From: Oopsacas minuta
Taxonomy: Eukaryota; Porifera; Hexactinellida; Lyssacinosida; Leucopsacidae
DNA: 64,000 nt
Direction of reading: 5' to 3'
Assembly: GCA_024704765.1 (NCBI GenBank)
Contig: JAKMXF010000364.1
Span: forward strand, 62,001 to 126,000
Below the pieces are notes generated by a model that was given only the letters and a program-made list of their open reading frames with translations, made no database searches and was not told the DNA's origin. Positions within the stretch are counted from its first letter, which is position 1. The number at the start of each line of letters is the position of its first letter. A program made the translations under genes and the position numbers. This document shows positions 34,723-46,166 of the stretch, piece by piece.

Positions 34723-34917
34723 CTTACTAATGAACCACAATTGTTAAAAATTAGAAAATGTCAGTAATTACGTCATAGCTAGGTTTATAGTCGTGCTACT
34801 AAAAAATCATTGGTATTTTTGAAACCTACAGTGTCGATTTAGTATATGTAAGTATAATTGTGGTGATATTACAAATTCATTTACCTATTTCCCCATTATG
34901 GCCATTTTGCCACACTG
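34723..34917 (+). repeat. dispersed 185-bp block, copy B
   Basis: Begins CTTACTAATGAACCACAATT immediately after the CACTGTG heptamer at 34716-34722 and ends CCATTTTGCCACAC. It is a close match to 16561-16756. Both lie downstream of Transib-like coding regions in the same orientation. Confidence 0.8.
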
Positions 34918-35700
34918 CATTATATTTGGTAAATACCCAAGTCAAATTCTCATCTATTAACACATACTTCCATAATATGGATGGCACTCCCGACCTGACC
35001 CCCTGTGTAGATGTTGCAATGCACATGACCCTAACACGGTGGGAAACATGGCTGATTAGGGTAAAAATTTCATATTCAAAGCTCCAAGAAAGTCGTATTT
35101 CTGAATTCATCATAGTTGGAAACACATAATTATGTATTTTGATGCAGAATTTTCGCTTGCTCATGACTGTGCTATGAGCAGATAGTGAAGTGAAAATTCT
35201 CTTGATATCAGGAATGTTATTAATTCTAATAATAGCTACTTTCAAAGTAATTTTCCATGGTTAGTTGGAATGGGACATAACCGTTTTGTATATAATGTAA
35301 TCAATATAGCTTTTCTATAATCATAGAAAATGTTTGCGTACATTCTGTTACAAAATGCTTTATAAAGACCATTATTACCGAACTACTAAATATAGAATAT
35401 GTTAGATTGAACGAATTAGAAACTGGGCCAAACTATTTTCGAGGGCACTCGAGGCCGAATGGTTTTATGGCTGAAACAGTTAGAGAAGATGTTTGCCTTC
35501 AAGATTTTACTAGTTATAGGATAGCAAAACGTAGCAATCGTGACCATAACACCAACGAAAGAATGCGAAACCTTCTGGAGGAATTTTAAAGTTAATTTTT
35601 TATGTGATAATTAGCTAATTTGAAGATTGAAATGCACTAATGTAATCGAAATAACAAATAATATTATCTAGAATTAACTTTTATCCTGAAATCAGAGCAT
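34918..35700. other. intergenic with one short unexplained frame
   Basis: A 60-codon frame at 35407-35589 (starting NELETGPNYFRG) is not recognisable. It precedes a Transib fragment in the same orientation but does not align to it. The rest shows nothing. Confidence 0.3.
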
Positions 35701-35729
35701 TTCAAGGGTGCATGTTGAAATATTTATGG

Positions 35730-36290
35730 ACAAAGGCCAAATATCCTTGCATTCCTTTTTCAATGTCTGATGAAATTTTATCACCCATCAATTTATCTCC
35801 CATGCCCTCTTCATAGTTATTTGTGTGTCTTACGCTGTCTCATACTATTGATATATCATTTGGATGGCGGAATGAAGAAAGGCTGCTTTCACATCATCAA
35901 GTTAAAACTATGTACCGATTGAGTAATCTCACGCTTGAGAAGACTGCGTTTCAAATAGATTATCCATTCGGTGAATACGGTACCTCTACCACTGGTAATA
36001 TAGCAAGAAAATGTTTTCTCAATGAAAAATATTTTATTGCTTCTGCTACATCCACGATGATTGAAGAAGACCGACTTACTCTTAACACTATTCAAACAAA
36101 TCTCTCAGTAATATTGCGGGTTTATAATTCTCATAAAAGGATAGACATTGATAAACTCTACTCCAATTGCAAAGATACTTATGAGGAAAACCTTGTAAAT
36201 TTCCTTGGGAAAGCATTACACCGTCTCTTCGTAAAATATTTACGCATTCTTCAGAATTAATCAGTGGATTAAATGACGGTTTCGGATTGA
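35730..36290 (+). pseudogene. Transib/RAG1-like transposase relic, copy 3
   Basis: Colinear with residues about 425-600 of the intact protein: CPLHSYLCVLRCLILLIYHL near 35798; a frame change; YGTSTTGNIARKCF near 35975; NLSVILRVYNSHKRIDIDKL near 36095; GKALHRLFVKY near 36212 with the first His of the zinc pair; a frame change; HSSELISGLNDGFGLKF near 36250. It ends just before the catalytic Glu block and is joined directly to a hAT fragment. No part of the first two catalytic sites is present. Confidence 0.8.
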
Positions 36291-36319
36291 AGTTTCAGTT
36301 TTCAAAGCTTGCTTATACC

Positions 36320-36521
36320 AAATTCTTGTGACTATCCCTCAGACGTCTTGCAAGGTTGAGCGAATGTTCTCATCTGTTAAGAGAATAAAAACTCATTTGC
36401 GCTCACAAATGAGCACTGTACGTCTCAACCATCTTGCCCTGTTATCTATTGAAAAAGATATTGCAGAAACACTTTGCTATAATCATGTGATTGAACATTT
36501 TAAGTAGATGAAGCACCGCCG
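36320..36521 (+). pseudogene. hAT-family transposase, C-terminal dimerisation domain fragment
   Basis: A short frame, below usual ORF cut-offs, reads TIPQTSCKVERMFSSVKRIK followed by THLRSQM and RLNHLALLSIEKDIAETL, ending at a TAG near 36507. This is the well-known hAT C-terminal dimerisation signature (the ERxFS..KRIK, LNxLALLSIE pattern). The upstream catalytic part is absent: sequence before 36315 belongs to a Transib relic. It is a fragment of a hAT gene, possibly of the ZMYM-like group. Confidence 0.8.
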
Positions 36522-36963
36522 CTTTCTTTTGTAATGTCAAATACTACCCCTGAAATGAGTTTAGTATCTTAATAAATGCTCTTACTATATGGCAGTCTAG
36601 TGCTCTCTAGCTTAGTAATCTGGTACTTGATGAATTAAAAAGGTATACATGTAAGAAAAGGAGACTGGGTCGTACTTGTTATACACAAGTAATTAACTTT
36701 TCAAAAATATTTATCCCTACAATTGCCCTCCCGAAATACCTCTTGGGCCCCTCAATTTCTTGCTCTAGTACGTGCCTGTTTCTGGGTGTTACTAGGATCC
36801 TGAGTGAGATATTGCAAGATGTACTAACAGACGTTAGATCAGCAGTAGATGTAGTAGAGAGCATTAAAGCAGAGTTTGAAGAGTGGGATGCAGATGCAGA
36901 GCCTTGGATTTGGACCAAGTTAGGAGATTTGTTAACACAAATCTAGGAATACTATTACAATAA
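36522..36963. other. spacer, one unassigned short frame
   Basis: A 67-codon frame at 36743-36946 with an acidic stretch (EFEEWDADAEPWIW) has no recognised relative. Nothing else seen. Confidence 0.3.
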
Positions 36964-36965
36964 TA

Positions 36966-38275
36966 CAGGGTGGCTGTCAGGTTCTGATACAAAGGATTTT
37001 CTCCATTATAGTTTCACTACTTGGAATATAATGTTAATATTGCATATACGACTATTTACTACTGTTATGATTCAATTACTAAAATAGTTAATCTATATAT
37101 CCTCCTTTTATGGAAATTACAGCTTTGAGTCTGGTATGGAACTTTCCACTACGATACGCAGGGTTTCCTGGAGGTATTTCTCCCATTCGTGACACAAATA
37201 CTTTTTCAGGGACTTTATAGTGCTGTGTGAAACCGAACAAGCCCTATTCTTCAAGATGGACCAAAGAGAATAGTCCATTGGATTTAAATCGGGACTATAT
37301 GGAGGCCATTCTTCCTTTCGGATAAAATCGGGGGGTTTGCCCTCTAACCAGTCCTGTGTGGTAATCGCCGTATGAGCAGGAGCATCATCTCGTTGGAAAA
37401 CAAATGGCTGTCCGGAAAACATTGTCTGGCTCAGATCTTTTATAACACCTCTAGGATCAAGTCCTTGTAAGTTTTCGCGTTGATTTTCACTCCAGCAGGT
37501 ACGAAAATCAATGGCGTGCGGCCAACAGCAGAGACACCAGCCCAAATCATCACTGAGAGAGGTTTCATTTTCCGACTGATGTACCTAAACTTATCAGGGA
37601 TGTCTGAGCTAGCTGTAGAGATCACACGATCATTTTGAACATTCGTAGCCTCAGCTATAGTGAAAATCTTTTCATCTGCAAAGATGATATTTTCGAGTCC
37701 GCCGGTAGCGTGTCTTGCAAGTACGCCTTGCTTCTCAATAATCGTTTTGTCTTGACTAACTCTGAGAAGAACTGTACTTTCTTTCTTTGAAAACAACGCA
37801 TTTTCAAGTCACGGTGTACCACTTTTTGGACAGTTTGACGTACAACTTTCAACTCCTAGGCCATTTTTCTCATGGATAACCGTGGATTTCGCCGATTCCG
37901 TTCTCTCACCCTCTCCTTGAGGGCTGCGGTTCTCACAGAACAAGGACGACCAGATCTTGGTTTGTCGTTTGTGTCCCCAGTTTCATTGTAACGTTTCATT
38001 GTCCAGTAGATGAATGCTCTCCGTCCTTTAGCAATATTTAACATTTTTAAAATCTCAGGAGGGCTTTTTTCCGCCGGGTATAATTCAACAATTACTAATC
38101 TCTCATGACTCATGGTCAATAGTATAAATTTTTGTGAAAATTGTAGGCTAAATCGAATATGAATACATTAAGAAGGTTATATGAAAAGTCTTAGATAGTC
38201 AAAATACTGTAAATACATTACGATCAAGGTTATATTGTAATTGAATTTTTGTATCAGAACTTAGCAGCCACCCTG
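36966..38275 (-). mobile_element. DD37D mariner-type transposon, second copy
   Basis: Inverted ends CAGGGTGGCTGTCAGGTTCT (36966) and complement of CAGGGTGGCTGCTAAGTTCT (to 38275), continuing to GATACAAA. TA at 36964-36965; the right flank reads CA, one base from TA. The element is 1310 bp. It belongs to the same lineage as 2593-3906 but with distinct ends. Confidence 0.88.
37117..38119 (-). pseudogene. mariner (DD37D) transposase, broken
   Basis: Three overlapping frames on the minus strand. 38119-37856 is the helix-turn-helix half, ending at a TAG after RLSMRKMA. The same frame continues to about 37750. Then there is a frame change into the catalytic half: FADEKIFTIAEA (first Asp intact), VMIWAGVSAVGRTPLIFVPAG, another frame change near 37450, VFQRDDAPAHT (second Asp) and SPDLNPMDYSLW (third Asp, 37 residues later). 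It has all three catalytic acids but no intact frame, the reverse of the 2756-3784 copy. Confidence 0.9.
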
Positions 38276-39010
38276 CATAGCTAGACCGCTATTATTTATG
38301 AAATAATTTAGCCTCAAACAAAGTTCTGAACAACTATTCGATTTCTGTTCAATACCTATATTCGGAAATATTCAGTTTGTCGATCACTAGTAAGTAGATT
38401 TAAATGTTAATGTTCTTACCTTTCAAGAGCATGTATCACAGTAAAAAGAAGCTTTCCATACGGTCTGAATGTCTACGTCAGCACAATAGCAATGAACCTA
38501 TTCTGAGCAGTTGTCACATTGTACCCAATCTGATTGATTCTTTCCAAGTTTCCTCTAGTTCACAGATTCTGGTTCTTTCTTGTTGCATATACTGCACAGA
38601 GTATCGGACTAATCAGAGATGTTGGTTGTGCTAGAAGAGCGTGTAGAAACAGGAGAAACGCCAAGAAATCCCTCCACGCTTGAATAAGAACTGTTGATTT
38701 ACACCACCTAACGTAATTACTTTAGTCTCAACTAAAATTCAGGTACAAATAATCTACTAAGTTCCTATACGTCTGTACAGAGCAACAGATATAGACGAAA
38801 TCTGGTACGGTTAGCCATTGGGAGTAAGTATGTATATACCAGGCTTGCCCACTGTTCCAATTGTTTTTGAATTCCATAGCAATTAATATAGCGAGATACC
38901 ATTGACTTCTAAAACTTAATTGACACAATATACCAGTAACTTCTAAGTCTAAGACTCAATATTGGTTTATATAGAACAAGGGTCCGGATGAAATTTAACC
39001 CGGACCTGAT
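38276..39010. other. intergenic, no gene seen
   Basis: AT-rich sequence without recognised features. Confidence 0.35.
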
Positions 39011-39408
39011 AGTTCTATAAAATGACTGAGGCGAATAGTATATTTGAAAACAATAGTTGAGATGAATTAAATGTGAACACATTCATGTGTTGTTAATGGT
39101 ACGTCTTTTGGAGCAATAACGAAGAAACTATGAATGTTATGGCTCTCAACTTTATGCCAAAAGTTCCGTAATAGTCAACTTCCTATTCTCTAATATTATG
39201 TTTCATTTGATTTCAGTTAATACATGAGATAGTTTGACATTTTTTCATATATTTTATGACTATCATCAATATAACAATTGTCAAAATATCTCAAAAAGTA
39301 TGAACAAAAAGCAAATGAACTGTATAATTAGTGAATAGGAAGTTAATTATTACAGAACTACTGGGAAACATTCAAATATACTATTCGCCTTTGTCATTAT
39401 ATAAAACT
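39011..39408. mobile_element. palindromic MITE-like element
   Basis: AGTTCTATAAAATGACTGAG at 39011 and GGCGAATAGTATATTTGAA pair with an inverted copy ending at 39408. A second inverted pair (CAACTTCCTATTCTCTAATA and its near complement near 39330) lies further in. About 400 bp, non-coding; target duplication not resolved. Confidence 0.55.
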
Positions 39409-40595
39409 GTCAATCACTAAAACCACTGAGAACATGGTTTGAACAGTTTGAAAAGCAGCATTTTTTGTTCAAAAATAGCTCTTGCGAAACCACATGATGA
39501 GAAATCATATTTCACAATAGAAATATATACTTCGCAATTATATCCTTAATTAATTAATACATACCTCTGTTCCAAAACATATATTCCTGGAGATATGTGA
39601 CAAAAATGCATTTCCCCTTGGCCTTCTAGTTTTCAAGCCTTCTCGGTGACAGATACAATGTTATATTATAAGTAGGCCGTAGGCCATGCTACGCCATTTA
39701 GTATGTTAGTTAGGTCACGGGTCCCCGAACACGAACATTTGGCTGCATGACAGCGAATAGAGGCATTATGAAGGAAAAAATTATGTACACCCATAACCTT
39801 AGAAAATCCAATTATTCATTATTTAGACTACGGATATGGATATAGAAAATGGAACTGAGCTAATGCTCCGAAGCTAAGTTTAAGAATTAACTACTGTAGA
39901 ATATATTTTGACTTTTCCTGAAATGGCCATGCAATATGTAGACTAGTATCCAATTATTCAATTACAGATGATACCCTAAGCAAGAAGCTACTTAAAAAGG
40001 ACTACTAAAGGAGAAACGAAGTATCAGTCTTATATTTAACAAAATTCTTGATATTTTGGCCGCTTTGGAGGTCGTGTCTTATTACCTCTCTTAGAATGAA
40101 AATTTGTAATGTCAAGTTAAAACGAGTAGTATTTACTATTTGTTCATTCATTAGCTTAGAGTTAGACCAAAGGATTCTTCATGCATGCTAATATTGTTGC
40201 CAGGCAAAGTCTTCAAAAATATTTCTATTCTTATTATAGGCACTTGAGTTTATATATATATACATTATGATTTGTTATTTGATGACTATTAAAAGTTGCA
40301 TGTATTATTCTTATATTCGAGATTCGTAGAAATTAGACATCAAAGCATAAATATGTGATTTTTAATTGCCAATGGTTATGCATTATTATGACTTTCTTAA
40401 CCGCTACTAAAGGATTGTCAATAAGTCACTTTATTATAATCCTTAAGGGTAAAAGAGATGCTATACGCATATAATTCTGTATCATATGTGCATTACTTAG
40501 ACAGGAATAATATTACAAAAGGGCTATTATTAGCTACAGCCCTATGACGTCATAACATGACTTAGTGCAGCCCTATAGATAATCTAATGAATTGC
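39409..40595. other. intergenic, no gene seen
   Basis: AT-rich sequence with a short TA-dinucleotide run near 40252-40263. No coding blocks recognised. Confidence 0.35.
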
Positions 40596-42386
40596 GGACA
40601 ATTTGTCGCATGGACAATTCGTCGCGGACAACTCGTCTCGTGGACAATTCGTCGGGCGGAAAAAGGAAAAAAATTAAGATAGTAAGCAGTAAATGGAAAT
40701 GATACTTATGATACTTAGTATATGATGTAAATATTAAAAATCAAAATTATATGCTATCTCTCAAAGATATTCGATGGTTTCGCAATTATCATATTTGATA
40801 ACTATGTTCTATATCCTTTCTTCATGTTCCACACTCGATTTTGATCGCTGCCCTTCAGATTTCCTCCTTCCCACTTTGCATAAATTGCCTCTTGAAGTGA
40901 TTGCTCTTTTTGCAAAATTCTTAAGAGTTTTATGAAATCTGGGTGTGGATGACCCTTGCCATGACTAAAAGCATTGTGCCAACCTTCAACGCTATTATTT
41001 TTTCGAGGGATTCGATCCATCATTCTTTGATGCATGTTCCATACTCTGATAGGAAAAGGTGGCGTCCTACGAGACTATTTGGTAGCTATTTTCCAATATA
41101 GTTGTCTTCAATTATTTTGCAACTGTCTTCCCAGATTGAGGATATTCATGCATCAAGATGTTAAAACAATCAATAACATCGCTCTCAGGCACGAAAGCCA
41201 GGCAGGGTAACATCTTCAGCTTCAAAGCTAAATCCCTATCTTGTTGATGCGCCGTAGCTAATCCATTAGCTTGAATTCTCCGATAAATGCTCTGTTTTAA
41301 GTGGAAGAAACATCCATAGACACATGCAAGGAAAGTATTTTCCAATGCATTTATCGCGGCCTTATCGAAATCCACCATTATGGGTGTAGGATTTAATTCG
41401 GACTCTAGTTGGAGCAGTTTGGAGAGCATTCTTTCATAGGTCTCTTCAGTCTTAGCCTGAAATAAAGCATAAACACAAGGGAATATATATCCATCTCTTT
41501 GTGCATGGATAGTGTAAAGTTGAAAGAAATGTTCTGGAGCAACTTTATATGTACCATCACAGTGCCAGTTGATACTTTCTTTAAGTTTAGATAAAAACTT
41601 TGAAGTTCCAAAGAGAATCATTCTGTGATCATCGCCTTCTCCTGAATCAAATAATAGGAAGCTTTCATCATTGAGTGTAAATTTAAATCTATCTGGAATT
41701 ATTATTTCAGCGCAAGAACTTGGGTTTCCATAAAATTCTTCTTCTCTTCTCTTACACCTCCTAATAGTTCTCTTGACAGAGTCAAGCGTTGGTAATTTGT
41801 TAATGGATTCTGCTGTCATTCCTTCTACTGAAGTTGCAAGGAGATTTCGGGTACTTAATTCAGAATTTCGAGCTATTCCTTTGAGGTTCGTATACCCTCT
41901 TAGCATCTCGACACGAGTTATATCAGAACTATGCGAATGCTCACTTGGTATTATTGAAGGATTTGTAGGTTTGACTAATTGATTATTACTTGTGTGTAGC
42001 CTCGCTTTGCAGATTCCGCGCTTTTCACACACCCAGTATTCGATATCGTGAGATTTTCAATTCAAAGTATAAATAAAACCTTGAATGCTTGCTTTATCTT
42101 TATTTATTTCACTCGGAATCCTCTCAATCGAACACGAAGAGGTTAAGGAAGTAGCCATAGTTTCTTGGTAGTAGTAAGACTTTTTAAATCCCCATTATTG
42201 GCTGATTTTTATACTATTTTGATCATGTTACAATAGACAACATACCAACCAGTTGACAATGCCAAACTTCAAGAGTGGGATATAAACAATTTACCTTTCA
42301 CAACCTCAATCAATACTTCTTATGAAACAAAGGCTAAATAGCGAAGTCATCAACAGCGACAAATTGTCCATGCGACGAATTGTCCC
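40596..42386 (-). mobile_element. Mutator-like (MULE) transposon
   Basis: The left end has four tandem units of GGACAATTTGTCGCA type (40596 to about 40655); the right end has two in inverted orientation (about 42357-42386). Between them is a FLYWCH/MULE transposase on the minus strand. A 9-11 bp target duplication typical of MULEs is not evident, so exact ends are uncertain by a few bases. Confidence 0.75.
40802..42158 (-). pseudogene. MULE transposase with FLYWCH finger, broken
   Basis: The start codon at 42158-42156 is followed by an in-frame TGA within the FLYWCH finger, then YWVCEKRGICKARLHT and a HSHSSD His pair. The frame runs to 41112 with IRRCKRREEE, WHCDGTYKVAPEHFFQLYTI (first catalytic Asp), VDFDKAAINA (second) and YGCFFHLKQSIYRRIQANGL (the C-x3-H motif of MULEs). 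After TVAK a frame change and a stop precede IEDNYIG. The last frame (41035-40802) has NNSVEGWHNAF and a conserved C-terminus. FLYWCH binds DNA and the MULE domain performs cut-and-paste. Three to four lesions make this copy inactive. Confidence 0.88.
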
Positions 42387-43254
42387 TTTACCCCAAATAC
42401 CTATTCCGCCATTTTTGTGCATTCTCCCCACTGTGTTATGTGATCTCGAATATTAGAGATAATCAAAAATTGCGTTATGTATATATATTTGTACCCACAT
42501 TTTTTGGATAATTCTTCATGGTAGTTTTCACACCATCCCATGACATTTAAACCCTACTAGTGAAATTATGTATATGAGAAACACGTAATAGTTTACACTC
42601 TATATATTGATATTACCGCACTACCCTGTTGATTTCGATGATTTTTGGTGCATTTTAGTATATTCTACTTTCAGAAGACTAGTATGGCCTCTACAAATTG
42701 TCACCGTCCTGAAAATGTGTTGAGAATATGGTGACACAGCAAAGGGCGAGATATTGCTTACGTCATATCTAACAAAACATACATCTATTTTCGAAATCTG
42801 AATATTTTCCTCAAGTAATATTTTGGCAGCATTTCAGTATGAATTTTGGAGTTTCTCCGAAAAACTCGTGTTTTTGTGAAAATTTCATACACTTTCCACT
42901 GTAAAAACACCGTTAATCTTATGAACTCATTTACCTTTACTTATCTTTTAATTTCAACTTTCTTGATATTTATTCTTCTTCTTTCTTATATCTTTGTCAT
43001 TATTTTGTTATTGCTCACCTTTGATCTTCTAGACTTGCTGTAATATATATAGCTGTATTCCATTCTGAGAATTCGTCCTAATTCTGTTTTCTGATTAATT
43101 TCCGTGTTTGACTATCCCCTCTCAACTGGTAGGCTTTATTGAATATAGCATCTTATTTGATATAGACATTTCATTGATATCTTAACCGACAAATCTGTGC
43201 CCCCAACAATCTCACTATCCATGTTTCTAGTAACAACTACATTTATCTAAATCA
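42387..43254. other. intergenic, no gene seen
   Basis: AT-rich sequence. A hydrophobic 65-codon frame at 42846-43043 looks like chance AT-rich translation. Confidence 0.35.
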
Positions 43255-43833
43255 TTGATGTTATTTTTGCCTCAATTCTTATTTATTCCTTCCTCCATTC
43301 GATCCTTTTCAAGATGTTCTTGGGGATTACCTCCGAAACCTGGATTATCAATGAATATTGTGGGTTCTATCAGGAAACTGAAACGTATCCCAATAAGGGA
43401 TAAATATTCCAGACTTAACTCGAAGCGTGGTAATACTTTTTTGCAAAAGGCAATGGAATTTAATACAATTCCTTTGCCTTCACTTTCAAAATCTTATGCA
43501 ACTATCTGGCTCCCGGATATTTTGAATGATGTACATCCCACTTTTTTAGAACATTTTGAGATAATCCCTTCACATTTTATTCCTCCTCTACGAGAGCGAG
43601 GTTTCTTTTCAAGATTCTTCTTTTTCCTGAATAATATATTCCAGCATACTATTATTCGAATTCGTCTCTGGTTCTCAAAGGAAAAGCTACTCACTTGCGA
43701 GTACGCTAAAGTTCTCTTTAAAAATCTTCTTTCAAATATTAGTAATTCTGATTATTCAAGCTTGGATCAAATTTGTTCACTTTCTTTGATTCCCCACTTG
43801 AAAAACTTGTACTTCTCCAATGGGTATGTTTAA
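43255..43833 (+). CDS. unidentified 192-codon open frame
   Basis: Unusually long for this window outside recognised transposases. The composition is basic and hydrophobic, with words such as MNIVGSIRKLKRIPIRDKYS and RGFFSRFFFFLNNIF. No zinc, DDE or reverse-transcriptase motif is seen, and no family is recognised. It may be a decayed transposon or host exon; ATG choice is arbitrary. It is followed at 45.4-48.4 kb by other unexplained frames on the same strand. Confidence 0.35.
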   Translation: MMLFLPQFLFIPSSIRSFSRCSWGLPPKPGLSMNIVGSIRKLKRIPIRDKYSRLNSKRGNTFLQKAMEFNTIPLPSLSKSYATIWLPDILNDVHPTFLEHFEIIPSHFIPPLRERGFFSRFFFFLNNIFQHTIIRIRLWFSKEKLLTCEYAKVLFKNLLSNISNSDYSSLDQICSLSLIPHLKNLYFSNGYV

Positions 43834-45460
43834 TTTCAGTGATTATTATCATTTGCATACACGTTTTTATAAGGAACCTATGCAAATATTTGCTAAAATT
43901 CAGGAATTCTTAGGGTCTTCTCAGCTCTAGATTATTTGATATGTTTAAGTGCACATGAACAACTTTGATTAATTCAACTTCGTCTGTTTCTTCCTCGGGC
44001 CTCATTGAAGTTAATTTATAATTAAGTAAATACTCAAGTAACTGAATACTGTGAATAGTTATCAAAGAATCGAAAGTAGCAAAATTGAATTGAGAAATAA
44101 TTCAGGCTGAAACTCAATGGTAATTAATGTTCACTCATACATGGAAAACAATTTATATTTCAACTCTACCTACAACATAATTGAATTTGTTAAAATGGAA
44201 ATTATTAATATCAGGCAGTAACTGAAATTTGTTCAGATCAAGAGGAGTTTCTCCTTGATTGATTTCCTAAATTTTCGCTCGATTTGGGAAAATTCAAACA
44301 CCACTCAATGAAAACACCATACGATGTTACATAAGACCCATACAGTCGACTCTGATTAATTGGGACGCCGAATAATTGTGATAACCACTAAATTGAGACA
44401 CTTCAGGTACCAAATCATATCCATCAAAATTACCACTAAATTTTGGTTAATCGGAGAAACTCAGGTTAATTTGGCCAAATGTATATTCTCACAAATATCT
44501 TTTCGACCATTCTAAAAAATGGATATGAACGTCTTTGAAAATAGATTGATATTTTGAGAAATTTTGTTTTTATACTAGAAATAGGTGCATCTATCTAGCA
44601 GTTTTTCGCATATTTATATAGTATTCATAAAATCATTAGCATGGACTTCTGCTGTATGGACAATTTTTGTGTTTTATGTATGATGTTAATATAATCAAAG
44701 CTTTTTGAAATTTTTTGACTTGAAAACCGGTTTGAGTCGAGTCTTTATTAGAGTTGTGTACTAAGCACACGAATGTGATGCAACATTCTACTCCATTCTA
44801 ACTATAGTAACGCATGTGGATAACTGGCAGTATCAACTGTTTGATGTAATAGGAAATGATTTGGGAACCTAAATATAGGACATGGTAACAGCTTGAGCTC
44901 TCGTAGCACTAAAATAGAACATAAAATGCTATTTGCGCCGTACTCACCAGAAGCGTGCCATGATAAATATTACTTTTGTTATAGCAATTAATTATTGCAC
45001 ATCTAGCACTCGTTCTGATGAGACGGAAATAATATATAAGGGGACAAAGGAAGTTGCGTTTGAAAATTAATCACAAGTAATGAAACTATTTGATTCCATT
45101 GAAAGTAAGTTTAATTCTAACATGTCAATAGAATCCCAATTCCTTTATTATATATATATAGACAGAATTTAGATATCTTGTTCTAAAAGAGCTGCCCTTC
45201 TTCGAATAATCCCACCCTGATGGGACCTCGAAATGTATAACTATATTTGGCCCTGCGTACTATTCGAGAAATTCGTATTGAAAATTTACAATAAACCATA
45301 GTCAATATGACTTAATTGATGAAAGATGATATGTAACTAATTCAAGAAGTTTACTCTTCAGCAGCAGTCTTTTGTATTTAAATTTAGAAATCTCGTTTGA
45401 TAGCTTGCCCAAAGTGGCACATAAAACTGACTGTTCATCACACTCCTGCATTTTTATGAC
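43834..45460. other. intergenic; pogo-like terminal fragment at 44343
   Basis: Mostly AT-rich non-coding. CAGTCGACTCTGATTAATTG at 44344 resembles a Tigger/pogo-type end, and the next 120 bp keep typical ACTAAATTTTGGTTAATCGG words. No opposite end found. Confidence 0.4.
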
Positions 45461-46166
45461 ATGTCTCCTCTTCTAAATGTTCAACCACACCCTAGTGCAA
45501 CTTTGTGCCAATTTGATGTATTTACCCTATTTGTTTATATAATCTTCCAATGTGATGCTAACATCCCTAACTATATGAAGATGGATATGAGTCCAACTCT
45601 ACACTTAACTATATTGAGGAGTTTAGCCAAACAAACCAGCGATGCTCATTTCTTGGCCCTTAATGTAATAGTAAAACTAATTCAAACCCTTATTATTAAG
45701 TTTTTATGTACGATGCAAAGCGATCGCTTAAGCAAAGTTTGGAATCTACTAGGTGTTTAACGGGGGACCTGTCAAGCTTACATTTTTAGTCTCAAACTCC
45801 TAAGAATCAAACCTTTTGACCGAATTTGTATTTCTGAGTCTGTTGTCCATTACAATCGAAAGTGTTGTTCTTCGGAATTGACAGAGGAATTAGTTAGACT
45901 AATTGATACCTGTTTTCTGATATTACTCCTCTTAGTGAGTGAGAAATCTTCTGTGCACTATATCTCAGTATTGGGCTCTTAAACAGGGAGTATTGAAACT
46001 GAAATATTACACTCAACAATTGAAGATTATTCTCTATCCGAATTTACAGAGTTGTTGTTCCCGAGCTCTTTATGTTATCCACCAATCGATTTATTTGAAT
46101 GGGCCTTTGTCTATTTGTAAATTTCAAATCTCTACTAAACAGACCGTGAACAACGAATGTATTTAA
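45461..46166 (+). pseudogene. unidentified decayed coding segment
   Basis: Frame 45461-45760 (containing DANIPNYMKMDMSPTLHLTI) is followed without a start codon by an open stretch from about 45770 beginning TCQAYIFSLKLLRIKPFDRI, with SEKSSVHYISVLGS and, after a stop, SEFTELLFPSSLCYPPIDLF. Amino-acid usage is less skewed than random AT-rich translation, suggesting former coding. No family recognised. Confidence 0.3.

Noticed and set aside
34877-35245. Minus-strand frame downstream of the RAG1-like gene, considered as a convergent RAG2-like gene
   Set aside because: No Kelch repeats or PHD finger. Its C-terminus lies in the dispersed 185-bp block and recurs at 16.7 kb with unrelated upstream sequence.
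36743-36946. 67-codon acidic frame next to the hAT fragment
   Set aside because: Not alignable to hAT; no motif; no evidence beyond being open.
42846-43043. Hydrophobic 65-codon frame as a membrane peptide
   Set aside because: T-rich DNA yields Leu/Ile/Phe runs by chance; no initiation or conservation evidence.
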